Of a stretch of 64,000 bases of DNA, positions 20,511 to 28,920 are shown piece by piece. The DNA comes from Pseudomonas sp. B6002. Lineage in GTDB: Bacteria > Pseudomonadota > Gammaproteobacteria > Pseudomonadales > Pseudomonadaceae. The notes below the pieces were generated by a model that did not search any database, was not told where the DNA came from, and saw only the letters and a list, made by a program, of their open reading frames with translations. The position numbers and the translations under genes are program-made. Numbering within the stretch: position 1 is the stretch's first letter; each line of letters opens with the position of its first letter. The stretch lies in contig NZ_JACAOY010000001.1 of the NCBI RefSeq assembly GCF_013385985.1, positions 190,210 through 254,209 on the forward strand, in the 5' to 3' direction.

Positions 20511-20795
20511 TCATGCCACGGCAGCGTTGCGTGTCTGGGCAGCGTTTCTCAGGGCAGCGATGACGGAAGGTTCCAGGCGCCCTTCGGCGATTTTCAGGTC
20601 TCGCAGCAAACAGTCCACCACATCCACCAGCACGCGCTTGTCCATCAATTGCGCCCGGTCGACTTCACGCTCGACGACGATAGCGCCAGCAGGATTCTTC
20701 ACGGTCACCAGGCACTCGCCCTGCACACCTGAGGTGGTCAGCGTAACCTGATAAGGGCTCAGTGCTTCTTCGAGCAATAGGCTGATACTTTCCAT
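20511..20795 (-). CDS. DUF3509 family protein
   Basis: The 94-residue protein (MESISLLLEEALSPYQVTLT...) resembles DUF3509, a small family found mainly in Pseudomonas, with no known function. It has no signal peptide or membrane segment. A GTG start 12 bases upstream is also in frame, and neither has a strong ribosome-binding site. Confidence 0.7.
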   Translation of the reverse strand: MESISLLLEEALSPYQVTLTTSGVQGECLVTVKNPAGAIVVEREVDRAQLMDKRVLVDVVDCLLRDLKIAEGRLEPSVIAALRNAAQTRNAAVA

Positions 20796-21107
20796 CTCGA
20801 TCACCACTCAATAGTTCGGGAACAATCGGTTCAACGGGAGCTGCATCTATCCTAAGTGACTGTTTGTGACGTAGGAAAGTTCGCTTTATCGTCTTTATGG
20901 GGTCGTCAGGGGTGACGGATTCCAGCATGCGCTTGCAACATGACAACGAAAAAACGGCGCACATACCTGCTTACGCAATGGGCGGCTGTTTTGGGGTTTG
21001 CCGAAGGCTGCTAGCTGAGGTGAATCCTATACTCGGTGAGCGCTGAACAGGCTGTTATGCCGATAAAAGCGCATGTCAAAAGGCCCTTATTGCGAAGGAT
21101 GAAGACA

Positions 21108-21308
21108 ATGCTGGAACACGACAAAGAGCAAGCGGCGTTAGAGAAGATTCACGCCGACATATCACGCATCTATGCGGAGCAACGCAAACTCACGGCTGAA
21201 ACACACAAGATAACCCGTGAAAATTTCTGGTACCCCCTGGGGGTGGTAATGGCCATGTTTACGGCGTTCAGCACCGTGTTGGCCATCGCGCAGAAACTTC
21301 TAACGTAG
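21108..21308 (+). CDS. Small single-pass membrane protein, unknown function
   Basis: The 66-residue protein has a charged helical N-terminal part (DKEQAALEKIHADISRIYAEQRKL, likely coiled coil) followed by one membrane helix (FWYPLGVVMAMFTAFSTVLAIAQ). An AAGGA site 8 bases before the ATG at 21108 sets this start, although in-frame ATGs lie further upstream. The layout, a cytoplasmic coil plus one helix, resembles small phage or membrane-stress proteins, but I cannot assign a role. Confidence 0.65.
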   Translation: MLEHDKEQAALEKIHADISRIYAEQRKLTAETHKITRENFWYPLGVVMAMFTAFSTVLAIAQKLLT

Positions 21309-21340
21309 CCGCTCACGCCAAGCCGGGCCTGCCAGAAACA

Positions 21341-21380
21341 AAAAACGCCGCTGCCCCAAGGAAGGGACAGCGGCGTTTTT
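21341..21380. terminator. Bidirectional terminator between the small membrane gene and thrC
   Basis: AAAAACGCCGCTG...CAGCGGCGTTTTT forms a perfect hairpin with A and T tracts on each side, suiting the converging genes. Confidence 0.92.
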
Positions 21381-21396
21381 GTCTACGTGGCTTGCC

Positions 21397-22806
21397 TTAC
21401 AGCGGCTTGCCCCGGTTGCCATGCTGGCTCACAAACGCCTGCACCGCCTTCAAGTCATTGGCCAATACCGTGCAGCGCTCTTCACGCTCGAACAGGTCAG
21501 CCAAGTGCACCGGCAATTCCAGCGCCTTGCCCACGCCGGCTTTCTCCACAGCCTCCGGGAATTTCACCGGGTGCGCAGTGCCCAGGATCACCATCGGGAT
21601 ATCCAGGCTGCGACGGCATTCGCGGGCGGCCTTCACACCGATGGCGGTGTGCGGGTCGAGCAGTTCGCCGGTCTGGGCATAGACTTCTGCGATGGTTTCG
21701 CAGGTCTGCGCATCGTCCACGGCCAGCGAGTCGAACAGCTTGCGGGTTTCGGTCCAGCGCTCTTCATCCACGCTGAAGCCGCCGCCGCTCTTGAAGGTGT
21801 CCATCAAGCCGGCAATCGCCGCACCGTTGCGACCGTGCATGTCGAACAGCAGGCGTTCGAAGTTCGACGAAACCATGATGTCCATGGACGGCGACAGCGT
21901 GGCGTGCAGGGTTTCCTTGACGTACTGGTTGCCGCTCATGAAGCGGTGCAGGATGTCATTGCGATTGGTGGCGACGATCAACTGGTTGATCGGCAGGCCC
22001 ATGTTGCGCGCCAGGTAGCCGGCGAAGATGTCACCGAAGTTACCGGTTGGCACCGAGAACGACACCGAACGCGCCGGGCCGCCCAACTGCAGGGAGGCGT
22101 GGAAGTAGTAGACGATCTGGGCCATGATCCGTGCCCAGTTGATCGAGTTCACCGCCACCAGTCGCGTGCCCTTCAGGAAGCTCTGGTCAGCGAAGCTGTT
22201 CTTGACCATTTCCTGGCAGTCATCGAAGTTGCCTTCGATGGCGATGTTGTGGATGTTGTCACCAAAGATGGTGGTCATCTGGCGACGTTGTACTTCCGAC
22301 ACGCGCTTGTGCGGGTGCAGGATGAAGATGTCGACGTTTTCGCAGTGCTTGCAGCCTTCGATGGCGGCCGAACCGGTATCACCGGAGGTGGCACCGATGA
22401 TCACCACGCGCTCGCCGCGCTTTTGCAGCACGTAATCCAGCAGGCGACCCAGCAGTTGCAGGGCGAAGTCCTTGAACGCCAGGGTCGGGCCGTGGAACAG
22501 CTCCAGGACCCACTCGTTGCCGTTCAGCTGGCGCAGAGGCGCGATGGCGTTGTGGGAAAACACGCCGTAGGTCTCTTCCAAAATCTTCTTGAAGTCTGCA
22601 TCCGGAATGCTGCCGGTGACGAACGGGCGCATCACGCGGAAGGCCAGTTCGTGGTACGGCAGGCCGGCCCAGGAGGCGATTTCTTCCTGGGTGAAGCGTG
22701 GCAGGTTTTCCGGCACGTACAGGCCGCCGTCAGTGGCAAGGCCTGCCAGCAAAACGTCTTCGAAATTCAGGGCCGGTGCCTGGCCGCGGGTACTGATATA
22801 ACGCAT
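21397..22806 (-). CDS. thrC: Threonine synthase
   Basis: This PLP enzyme converts O-phosphohomoserine to threonine. The 469-residue protein is the long gammaproteobacterial type, starting MRYISTRGQAPALNFEDVLL; the PLP lysine lies in the segment ALAFKDFALQLLG (GPTLAFKDFA). The ATG at 22806 is chosen because the family starts with MRYIST. It follows hom by 67 bases on the same strand, forming the threonine branch hom-thrC, and ends in a strong terminator. Confidence 0.97.
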   Translation of the reverse strand: MRYISTRGQAPALNFEDVLLAGLATDGGLYVPENLPRFTQEEIASWAGLPYHELAFRVMRPFVTGSIPDADFKKILEETYGVFSHNAIAPLRQLNGNEWVLELFHGPTLAFKDFALQLLGRLLDYVLQKRGERVVIIGATSGDTGSAAIEGCKHCENVDIFILHPHKRVSEVQRRQMTTIFGDNIHNIAIEGNFDDCQEMVKNSFADQSFLKGTRLVAVNSINWARIMAQIVYYFHASLQLGGPARSVSFSVPTGNFGDIFAGYLARNMGLPINQLIVATNRNDILHRFMSGNQYVKETLHATLSPSMDIMVSSNFERLLFDMHGRNGAAIAGLMDTFKSGGGFSVDEERWTETRKLFDSLAVDDAQTCETIAEVYAQTGELLDPHTAIGVKAARECRRSLDIPMVILGTAHPVKFPEAVEKAGVGKALELPVHLADLFEREERCTVLANDLKAVQAFVSQHGNRGKPL

Positions 22807-22873
22807 GACTGGCTCCTCTAGAGCATTCTTGAACAAGGGCCGCCGAACCTGCGGGGCCCTTGCAGCAAAACCA

Positions 22874-24178
22874 TTAGTTCAGGTGTTCGACGCGGATCCG
22901 CACCACCGGGCCGACCACGCCTTGCAGGGCTTCGAGGGCGGCGATGGCATCGTTGATGTGCTGCTCGAGCACGCGGTGGGTCAGCAGGATCATCGGCACC
23001 TGGCCGTTTTGCTCCTCGACTTCCTTCTGCATGATCGACTCGATATTGATGCCGCGCTCCGACAGGATGCTGGCGACCTGGGCCAATACGCCCGGGTGGT
23101 CCTGGGCCTGGATGCGCAGGTAGTAGGCGCTCTCGCAAGCTTCGATCGGCAGGATCGGATGGGCCGACAGCGAGTCCGGCTGGAAGGCCAGGTGCGGCAC
23201 GCGGTTTTCCGGGTCGCTGGTCATGGCGCGGACCACGTCCACCAGGTCGGCGATGACCGACGAAGCCGTTGGCTCCATGCCGGCGCCGGCGCCGTAGAAC
23301 AGGGTGGAACCTGCCGCATCACCGTTGACCATCACCGCGTTCATCACGCCATTGACGTTGGCGATCAGGCGGTCGGCCGGGATCAGCGTCGGGTGCACAC
23401 GCAGTTCGATACCGGCCGGTGTGCTGCGCGCCACGCCCAGGTGCTTGATGCGGTAGCCCAGCGCTTCGGCGTAGTTCACGTCGGCAGTGGTCAGTTTGGT
23501 GATGCCTTCGGTGTAGGCCTTGTCGAACTGCAGCGGAATACCAAAGGCGATGGAGGCCAGGATGGTCAGCTTGTGCGCTGCGTCGATGCCTTCCACGTCG
23601 AAAGTCGGGTCGGCTTCGGCGTAACCCAGGGCCTGGGCTTCGGCCAGCACGTCTTCGAACGTACGGCCCTTCTCGCGCATTTCGGTGAGGATGAAGTTAC
23701 CGGTGCCGTTGATGATGCCGGCCACCCAGTTGATACGGTTGGCGGACAGGCCTTCACGGATCGCCTTGATCACCGGGATGCCACCGGCCACGGCGGCTTC
23801 GAATGCCACGATCACGCCCTTCTCGCGGGCCTTGGCGAAGATCTCGTTGCCGTGCACGGCGATCAGCGCCTTGTTGGCGGTGACCACGTGCTTGCCGTTC
23901 TCAATGGCCTTGAGCACCAACTCACGGGCCACGGTATAGCCGCCGACCAGTTCGATGACGATATCGATCTCAGGGTTGGTGGCAACAGCGAACACATCGT
24001 TGGTAATCGCAATACCGGTCGTTTCGAACTGAGGCTTTGGCGAACGTGTGGCAATTTGTGCCACTTCAATCCCGCGACCTGCACGGCGGGAAATTTCCTC
24101 AGCGTTACGCTGAAGTACGTTAAAGGTGCCGCCACCGACGGTCCCTAACCCACAGATGCCTACTTTGACCGGTTTCAC
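22874..24178 (-). CDS. hom: Homoserine dehydrogenase
   Basis: The enzyme reduces aspartate semialdehyde to homoserine. The 434-residue protein has the NAD(P)-binding motif GICGLGTVGGGTFNVL at the N-terminus, the catalytic domain and a C-terminal ACT domain (about residues 350-430) for threonine feedback. I place the start at a GTG (24178), preceded by GGGGAG 7 bases upstream, since family members begin MKPVKVGICG; the ATG at 24193 would lie on the ribosome-binding site itself. It forms a unit with thrC downstream. Three hairpins separate it from dsbC upstream. Confidence 0.96.
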   Translation of the reverse strand: MKPVKVGICGLGTVGGGTFNVLQRNAEEISRRAGRGIEVAQIATRSPKPQFETTGIAITNDVFAVATNPEIDIVIELVGGYTVARELVLKAIENGKHVVTANKALIAVHGNEIFAKAREKGVIVAFEAAVAGGIPVIKAIREGLSANRINWVAGIINGTGNFILTEMREKGRTFEDVLAEAQALGYAEADPTFDVEGIDAAHKLTILASIAFGIPLQFDKAYTEGITKLTTADVNYAEALGYRIKHLGVARSTPAGIELRVHPTLIPADRLIANVNGVMNAVMVNGDAAGSTLFYGAGAGMEPTASSVIADLVDVVRAMTSDPENRVPHLAFQPDSLSAHPILPIEACESAYYLRIQAQDHPGVLAQVASILSERGINIESIMQKEVEEQNGQVPMILLTHRVLEQHINDAIAALEALQGVVGPVVRIRVEHLN

Positions 24179-24194
24179 TGAAGAACTCCCCATG

Positions 24195-24293
24195 AAACGG
24201 CCGACACGAGGTCGGCCGTGGAAAACAGCCGCACGACTGCGGCTTTCAATTAGTGGCCCGCCGACTCATCAGCGGGCCATGATCGTCAAAGGT
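24195..24293 (-). terminator. Hairpin cluster between dsbC and hom
   Basis: Reading the minus strand from dsbC, there is a CCCGCTGA-type hairpin (about 24255-24285), a GCCGCAGTCGTGCGGC stem followed by TGTTTT (24221-24246, terminator-like), and ACGGCCGACCTCGTGTCGGCCGT followed by TTT (24195-24220), which ends just before the hom ribosome-binding site. The middle one probably terminates dsbC; the last could influence hom. Confidence 0.65.
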
Positions 24294-24307
24294 TCGACGA
24301 TGCTGGT

Positions 24308-25039
24308 TTATTTGGCACTCAGCGCCAGTTTGGCAACTTGTGGTGCCGGCTGGTAGCCCGGAATCACTTGGCCGTCAGCCAAAACGATGGCCGGTGTACC
24401 GTTCACGCCAATGGACTGGCCCAGGGCGAACTGCTTGGAAACCGGGTTGGCGCACTTGGCTGCCTTGATTTCCTTGCCATCGACCATCTTGTCCATGGCC
24501 GCTTTCTTGTCGGCCGAGCACCACACGGCTTGCAGCTGCTCGTCACCCGGCGAGCCCAGGCCCTGGCGCGGGAACGCTACGTAACGCACTTCCACACCCA
24601 GCTTGTTCAGCGCAGGCACTTCGGCGTGCAGCTTGTGGCAGTACGGGCAAGTGGTGTCGGTGAACACGGTGATGTGGGTCTTGGTCTCGCCAATGGCCGG
24701 GTAAACCACGGTTTCAGCCACCGGGATGCCGTTGATCAGCTTGGACACGCCCAGGCGCTCGGCTTTCTCGGTCAGGTTGACCGGCTTGCCGTCCTTCAAT
24801 TGGAACAGGTAGCCCTGGACGATGTACTGGCCATCGGCACTGGCGTACAGAACACGGCTGCCCTTGAGCTTGACTTCATACAGGCCGGCCATGGGGCTGG
24901 CGCTGATGCTTTCGATCGGGGTATCGAGCTGCAGGTTGGCCAGGCTCTTGCGGATGGTCTGCTCGGCAGCGTCATCGGCAAACGCAAAGGTGGAAACCAA
25001 CGCAATGGCTGCGGCGGCAATAATCTGGGTCAAGCGCAT
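24308..25039 (-). CDS. dsbC: Thiol:disulfide interchange protein DsbC
   Basis: DsbC is a periplasmic disulfide isomerase kept reduced by DsbD. The 243-residue precursor has a signal peptide (MRLTQIIAAAAIALVSTFAFA, cut before DDAAEQ), an N-terminal dimerisation domain, and a thioredoxin-like domain with the active site CPYC in TDTTCPYCHKLH. A cis-Pro loop (GVNGTPAIV) is present near the end. The ATG at 25039 is chosen because the signal peptide starts there. It lies between xerD and hom, the usual Pseudomonas order. Confidence 0.97.
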   Translation of the reverse strand: MRLTQIIAAAAIALVSTFAFADDAAEQTIRKSLANLQLDTPIESISASPMAGLYEVKLKGSRVLYASADGQYIVQGYLFQLKDGKPVNLTEKAERLGVSKLINGIPVAETVVYPAIGETKTHITVFTDTTCPYCHKLHAEVPALNKLGVEVRYVAFPRQGLGSPGDEQLQAVWCSADKKAAMDKMVDGKEIKAAKCANPVSKQFALGQSIGVNGTPAIVLADGQVIPGYQPAPQVAKLALSAK

Positions 25040-25181
25040 GGGAACTCCTGAAGGCAGATGCAGGGACGGAAGCAGTCGCACCGATGTGGAAACCCGGGCG
25101 TGGGCCATCCCCTTTGCTAACCGGCAAAGCCTACCACAGTTGGGCCGCAGGGCAGCCCGTGGCGGGATAAATTGGCGGTTT

Positions 25182-26078
25182 TCAGCCTCGCGGGTGATGT
25201 TTGGCGTGCATATCTTGTAAACGTGCGCGGGCCACATGGGTATAGATCTGGGTTGTGGATAAATCGCTGTGGCCGAGCAGCATCTGAACCACACGCAAAT
25301 CCGCACCGTGGTTGAGCAAATGCGTGGCAAAGGCATGGCGCAACGTGTGGGGCGACAGTGCCTTGCCGATCCCGGCGACCTTGGCCTGGTGCTTGATGCG
25401 GTGCCAGAAGGTTTGGCGCGTCATCTGCTCGCCGCGCAGGCTCGGGAACAGCACATCACTGGGTCGCCCACCGAGCAGTTCGCTGCGCCCATCACGCATA
25501 TAGCGCTCCACCCACACAATGGCCTCCTCGCCCATCGGCACCAGCCGCTCCTTGCTGCCCTTGCCCATCACCCGCAACACGCCTTGGCGCAGGTTGACTT
25601 GCTCCAGGGTCAAGCTGATCAGCTCCGTCACCCGCAGGCCGCAGGCATACAGCACCTCCAGCATCGCGCGGTCGCGCTGGCCGATGGCTTCACTCAGGTC
25701 GGGGGCGGCGAGCAAGGCATCGACGTCAGCTTCCGACAGGGATTTTGGCAATGGCCGACCGAGTTGCGGCATATCGACTTGCAGGGTTGGGTCGAGGGCG
25801 ATCAGTTTTTCGCGCAGCAGGTAGCGATAGAAGCCACGCACGCCCGAGAGAAATCGCGCAGTGGAGCGTGGCTTGTAGTTTTGTTCCAAACGCCAGGCCA
25901 GATGGTCGAGGATCAGCTCGCGGCCAGCATTGATCAGCTCAAGGTTTTTTTCCTGTAGCCAGCCGTTGAACAGAGCCAAGTCGCTGCGGTAGGCCTGTCG
26001 CGTGTTGTCTGACAGGCCTTTTTCCAGCCAAAGGGCGTCGAGGAAGCGGTCGATCAGGGGGTGGTCAATGGCGGGCAT
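25182..26078 (-). CDS. xerD: Site-specific tyrosine recombinase XerD
   Basis: With XerC, XerD resolves chromosome dimers at dif under FtsK control. The 298-residue protein has the N-terminal SAM-like core-binding domain (LSDNTRQAYRSDLALF) and the catalytic residues in order: Arg in GLRVTELI, Lys in GKGSKERLVP, HxxR in SPHTLRHAFATHLL, and His plus the nucleophilic Tyr in GHSDLSTTQIYTHV. The xerD-dsbC-hom order shows this is the chromosomal xerD rather than a phage integrase. Confidence 0.97.
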   Translation of the reverse strand: MPAIDHPLIDRFLDALWLEKGLSDNTRQAYRSDLALFNGWLQEKNLELINAGRELILDHLAWRLEQNYKPRSTARFLSGVRGFYRYLLREKLIALDPTLQVDMPQLGRPLPKSLSEADVDALLAAPDLSEAIGQRDRAMLEVLYACGLRVTELISLTLEQVNLRQGVLRVMGKGSKERLVPMGEEAIVWVERYMRDGRSELLGGRPSDVLFPSLRGEQMTRQTFWHRIKHQAKVAGIGKALSPHTLRHAFATHLLNHGADLRVVQMLLGHSDLSTTQIYTHVARARLQDMHAKHHPRG

Positions 26079-26116
26079 GGGGGCTCAGGCGGATTACTGT
26101 AGTGTCTGTTAGATCC

Positions 26117-26212
26117 TATCGCAGGCAAGCCAGCTCCCACAGGGGTTTTGTGTCGGGTCACTGATTTGTACCCACCACCGATCAAATGTGGGAGCTGGCT
26201 TGCCTGCGATGG
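26117..26212. repeat. REP pair, TGTGGGAGCTGG family, inverted order
   Basis: The copy order is TATCGCAGGCAAGCCAGCTC first and TGTGGGAGCTGGCTTGCC second, the opposite of most pairs here. Confidence 0.9.
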
Positions 26213-26230
26213 CCGTGGCTCGGTCCAGGA

Positions 26231-26644
26231 TCAGTCTACAAATCCAGGCAGCACAGGCACCGGACGCTTGTCGGCATCGATGGCCACAAAGCTGAACACA
26301 CCCTGGATTGCCTTCTCGCGACCATCGGCACTCATGCTCTCAACGAACACTTGCACTTCAACCTTGAGGCTGGTGTTGCCGACCTTGATCACTCGGCCGA
26401 TCAGTTCAACGATGGAGCCGGCAGGAATTGCGTGGTTGAAGTCGATGCGGTCGGTAGACACGGTCACCAACGGCAACCGGCAAAAACGCGTGGCCGTAAT
26501 GAACGACACTTCATCCATCCAGGCCAGGGCGGTGCCGCCGAACAGGGTGTTGTGGTGGTTGGTGGTCGGCGGGAACACGGCCTTGGTCACGTGGGTGACG
26601 GAGAGGTCGGTGCGGCGCTGGATTTCTTCAAGGCGGGTGGTCAT
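26231..26644 (-). CDS. Hot-dog fold acyl-CoA thioesterase (YciA-like)
   Basis: The 137-residue protein has the acyl-CoA hydrolase signature NHHNTLFGGTALAWMDE and GRVIKVGNTSLKVEVQVF, typical of hexameric YciA-type thioesterases that hydrolyse acyl-CoA. The ATG at 26644 starts MTTRLEEIQ; a TTG two codons upstream is possible but lacks a better ribosome-binding site. Neighbours do not indicate the substrate. Confidence 0.9.
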   Translation of the reverse strand: MTTRLEEIQRRTDLSVTHVTKAVFPPTTNHHNTLFGGTALAWMDEVSFITATRFCRLPLVTVSTDRIDFNHAIPAGSIVELIGRVIKVGNTSLKVEVQVFVESMSADGREKAIQGVFSFVAIDADKRPVPVLPGFVD

Positions 26645-26677
26645 AAACAAATACCGGGACTAGACAAATTTCAGGCA

Positions 26678-26706
26678 CAAAAAAGCAGCCCGTAGGCTGC
26701 TTTTTT
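26678..26706 (-). terminator. Terminator of the rpsP-rimM-trmD-rplS operon
   Basis: AAAAAAGCAGCC...GGCTGCTTTTTT forms a perfect 6-bp stem with A and T tracts 20 bases past the rplS stop; it can also end the thioesterase side. Confidence 0.9.
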
Positions 26707-26725
26707 CTGCATCGGGAAGCTGGAC

Positions 26726-27076
26726 TTAAGCCAGTTTTTCCTTGATGCGAGCTGCTTTACCGGACAGGTCACGCAGGTAGTACAGCTTGGCTTTACGTAC
26801 GTCACCGCGACGCTTGACGGCCATGCTGTCGATTTGCGGGCTGTAGGTCTGGAAAGTACGCTCTACGCCAACACCGTTGGAGATTTTACGAACAGTGAAA
26901 GCACTGTTCACACCACGGTTACGCTTGGCGATTACCACGCCTTCGAACGCTTGCAGACGCGAACGGTCGCCTTCCTTCACTTTCACCTGAACGACAATGG
27001 TGTCGCCCGGGGCAAAGGTAGGGATCTCTTTGGTCATCTGCTCTGCTTCGAGTGCAAGGATGATTTTGTTAGTCAT
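26726..27076 (-). CDS. rplS: 50S ribosomal protein L19
   Basis: L19 sits at the 30S-50S interface. The 116-residue sequence ([41 protein letters not shown]) matches the family fully. It is the last gene of the rpsP-rimM-trmD-rplS operon, 45 bases after trmD, and has a strong terminator. Confidence 0.99.
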
Positions 27077-27121
27077 GCTGTGCTCCTAAGGTAAGTCAAT
27101 GGACCTACCATCGATACGTTG

Positions 27122-27874
27122 TTAACTATCGTCCCGCGCGAGGATGTATTCCTCGAGCAGCTTCTTCTCTTCTCCAGAAAGCGAGCGGCTTTCCAGAAGA
27201 TCGGCGCGTCGTTCATAGGTCCTACCAAGGGACTGCTGTAAACGCCAACGCCGGATGTGTGCGTGATTGCCACTTAGCAATACGTCGGGAACACGCTGAT
27301 CCGCATACACCTCCGGTCGGGTGTAGTGCGGGCAATCCAGCAAACCATCCGTGAAGGAATCTTCCTCCGCGGAGTCCGCATGCCCTAAAGCTCCAGGCAG
27401 CAGTCGTGTAACCGCATCTATCAGGACCATCGCCGGCAGCTCGCCGCCAGACAGGACATAGTCCCCAATCGACCACTCTTCATCGACATGAGCTTCAATA
27501 AACCGCTCGTCAATGCCTTCATAGCGACCGGCAATCAGGATCAGTGCTTCCTCATTCGCCAGTTCGCGGACCCCAGCCTGTTTCAGCTGACGGCCTTGAG
27601 GGGACAGGTAAATTACCTTCGCCTTCTCCCCGGCAGCTGCCTTGGCCTGAACCAATGCGTCTTCCAGGGGCTTGATCTTCATCACCATGCCCGGGCCACC
27701 GCCAAATGGGCGATCGTCCACAGTGTGATGTCGATCCGTCGTGTAGTCTCGCGGGTTCCAACAGGTGAGCTGCAAGAGCCCCTGTTTCACCGCCCGACTG
27801 GTGATGCCGTACTCGCTGATGGCGGAAAACATCTCGGGAAACAAACTGATCACTTCAATGCGCAAATTAGCCAC
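27122..27874 (-). CDS. trmD: tRNA (guanine-N1)-methyltransferase TrmD
   Basis: TrmD makes m1G37 in tRNAs reading CUN, CCN and CGG, preventing frameshifts. The sequence has the trefoil-knot signatures [13 protein letters not shown] and [11 protein letters not shown], followed by [14 protein letters not shown] place the start at GTG 27874, two bases after the rimM stop; this gives 250 residues and matches the conserved N-terminus ([15 protein letters not shown]). An ATG 66 bases upstream inside rimM would add a non-conserved stretch. Part of the rpsP operon. Confidence 0.97.
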   Translation of the reverse strand: MANLRIEVISLFPEMFSAISEYGITSRAVKQGLLQLTCWNPRDYTTDRHHTVDDRPFGGGPGMVMKIKPLEDALVQAKAAAGEKAKVIYLSPQGRQLKQAGVRELANEEALILIAGRYEGIDERFIEAHVDEEWSIGDYVLSGGELPAMVLIDAVTRLLPGALGHADSAEEDSFTDGLLDCPHYTRPEVYADQRVPDVLLSGNHAHIRRWRLQQSLGRTYERRADLLESRSLSGEEKKLLEEYILARDDS

Positions 27875-27876
27875 GC

Positions 27877-28413
27877 TTAGAAGTCCGCGTCCCATTCCAC
27901 CTTCATCTCGCCCGCGGCCAGGTCGACGGCCAACACGCATTGCTCGGTATACGGCAACAGGCGTTCACGATCATCCAGGCTGCCAGCGCAAGGCTTGACC
28001 ACCATTACATCATTGGCGCCGGTTTCCAGAAGATGATCGATTTTCCCGAGCAATTGCCCCAGTTGATCAATAACCTTCAGACCTTCCAGCTGGTACCAGT
28101 AGTACTCGCCGTCGGTCAATTCAGGGAACAGGTTGCGCGGCACGCAGATCTCATAACCAGCCAGAAGACGAGCTTCTTCACGATCATCAAGACCCTTGAG
28201 CTTTGCGACCAGGAACTTATCGCTCCCGCGTCCACTGACCAGCTCGACCTGTTTCACACTCCCTTCGCGCTTGAGCGTCCAGGTCTTGTACTGCAACAGG
28301 TTTTCAGTCGGATCAGTAAAGGAATACACCTTCACTTCGCCGCGAACGCCATGAACAGAATAAATCTTGCCGATAACGATCAAATCATCAGCAACAGCTG
28401 GCGTCGCGTTCAT
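27877..28413 (-). CDS. rimM: Ribosome maturation factor RimM
   Basis: RimM binds S19 and helps mature the 30S head. The 178-residue protein has the N-terminal RimM beta-barrel ([22 protein letters not shown]) and the C-terminal PRC-like domain ([23 protein letters not shown]). Five bases separate it from rpsP upstream and two from trmD downstream, so translation is probably coupled. Confidence 0.98.
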   Translation of the reverse strand: MNATPAVADDLIVIGKIYSVHGVRGEVKVYSFTDPTENLLQYKTWTLKREGSVKQVELVSGRGSDKFLVAKLKGLDDREEARLLAGYEICVPRNLFPELTDGEYYWYQLEGLKVIDQLGQLLGKIDHLLETGANDVMVVKPCAGSLDDRERLLPYTEQCVLAVDLAAGEMKVEWDADF

Positions 28414-28418
28414 ATCGC

Positions 28419-28670
28419 TCAGGCCGCAGCCTTAGAAGCGTCCTTCAGCAACTGAGCAACGCGCTCAGAAGGTTGTGCACCAACGCTCAGCCAGTAGGCT
28501 ACGCGCTCTTGGTTCACGGACAGACGAACTTCTTGACCACGAGCGATCGGGTTGAAGAAGCCAACTTGTTCCTTGTGAGAGCCGTCACGTGGGTTGCGGC
28601 TGTCAGTTACGGTCAAGTGGTAAAACGGGCGCTTTTTGGAGCCGCCAAGGGCAAGACGGATTGTTAGCAT
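28419..28670 (-). CDS. rpsP: 30S ribosomal protein S16
   Basis: The 83-residue protein begins [25 protein letters not shown], the S16 signature. It is the first gene of the rpsP-rimM-trmD-rplS operon, with AGGAACG upstream of its ATG. A 250-base gap with GC-rich hairpins separates it from ffh. Confidence 0.99.
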   Translation of the reverse strand: MLTIRLALGGSKKRPFYHLTVTDSRNPRDGSHKEQVGFFNPIARGQEVRLSVNQERVAYWLSVGAQPSERVAQLLKDASKAAA

Positions 28671-28845
28671 GTGAACATCGTTCCTGTAGTCGGTGCTGCA
28701 AATCTAAATGCACAGCGGGCATAGGTGCCCGAAAGGCCGCATATTCTAAGGAATATCCGGACTTTTGCAAATGTCTTTTTCTGGCGCCTATCGGCATGCC
28801 ATTCAGATCTGCTATAGAGCCGTCGGTTAAAACGGCGAGTCAGCC

Positions 28846-28918
28846 CCCGCCAACGGCGGGTTTGCTGGAGATCCCACATCCCTGTGGGTCGGAGCGCAAG
28901 CGGGCTTGCGCTCGAATT
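28846..28918 (-). terminator. Possible terminator region after ffh
   Basis: On the minus strand after the ffh stop there are three short hairpins: GAGCGCAAG/CTTGCGCTC, GACCCACAGGGATGTGGGATC, and CCCGCC...GGCGGG; the last is followed, after 15 bases, by GTTTT. Together they probably attenuate or end ffh transcription before rpsP; none has an ideal T-tract. Confidence 0.45.
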
Positions 28919-28920
28919 CT

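Noticed and set aside
25182-26078. xerD considered as a phage or island integrase
   Set aside because: Gene order with dsbC and hom is the chromosomal one, and no att sites or phage genes are near.
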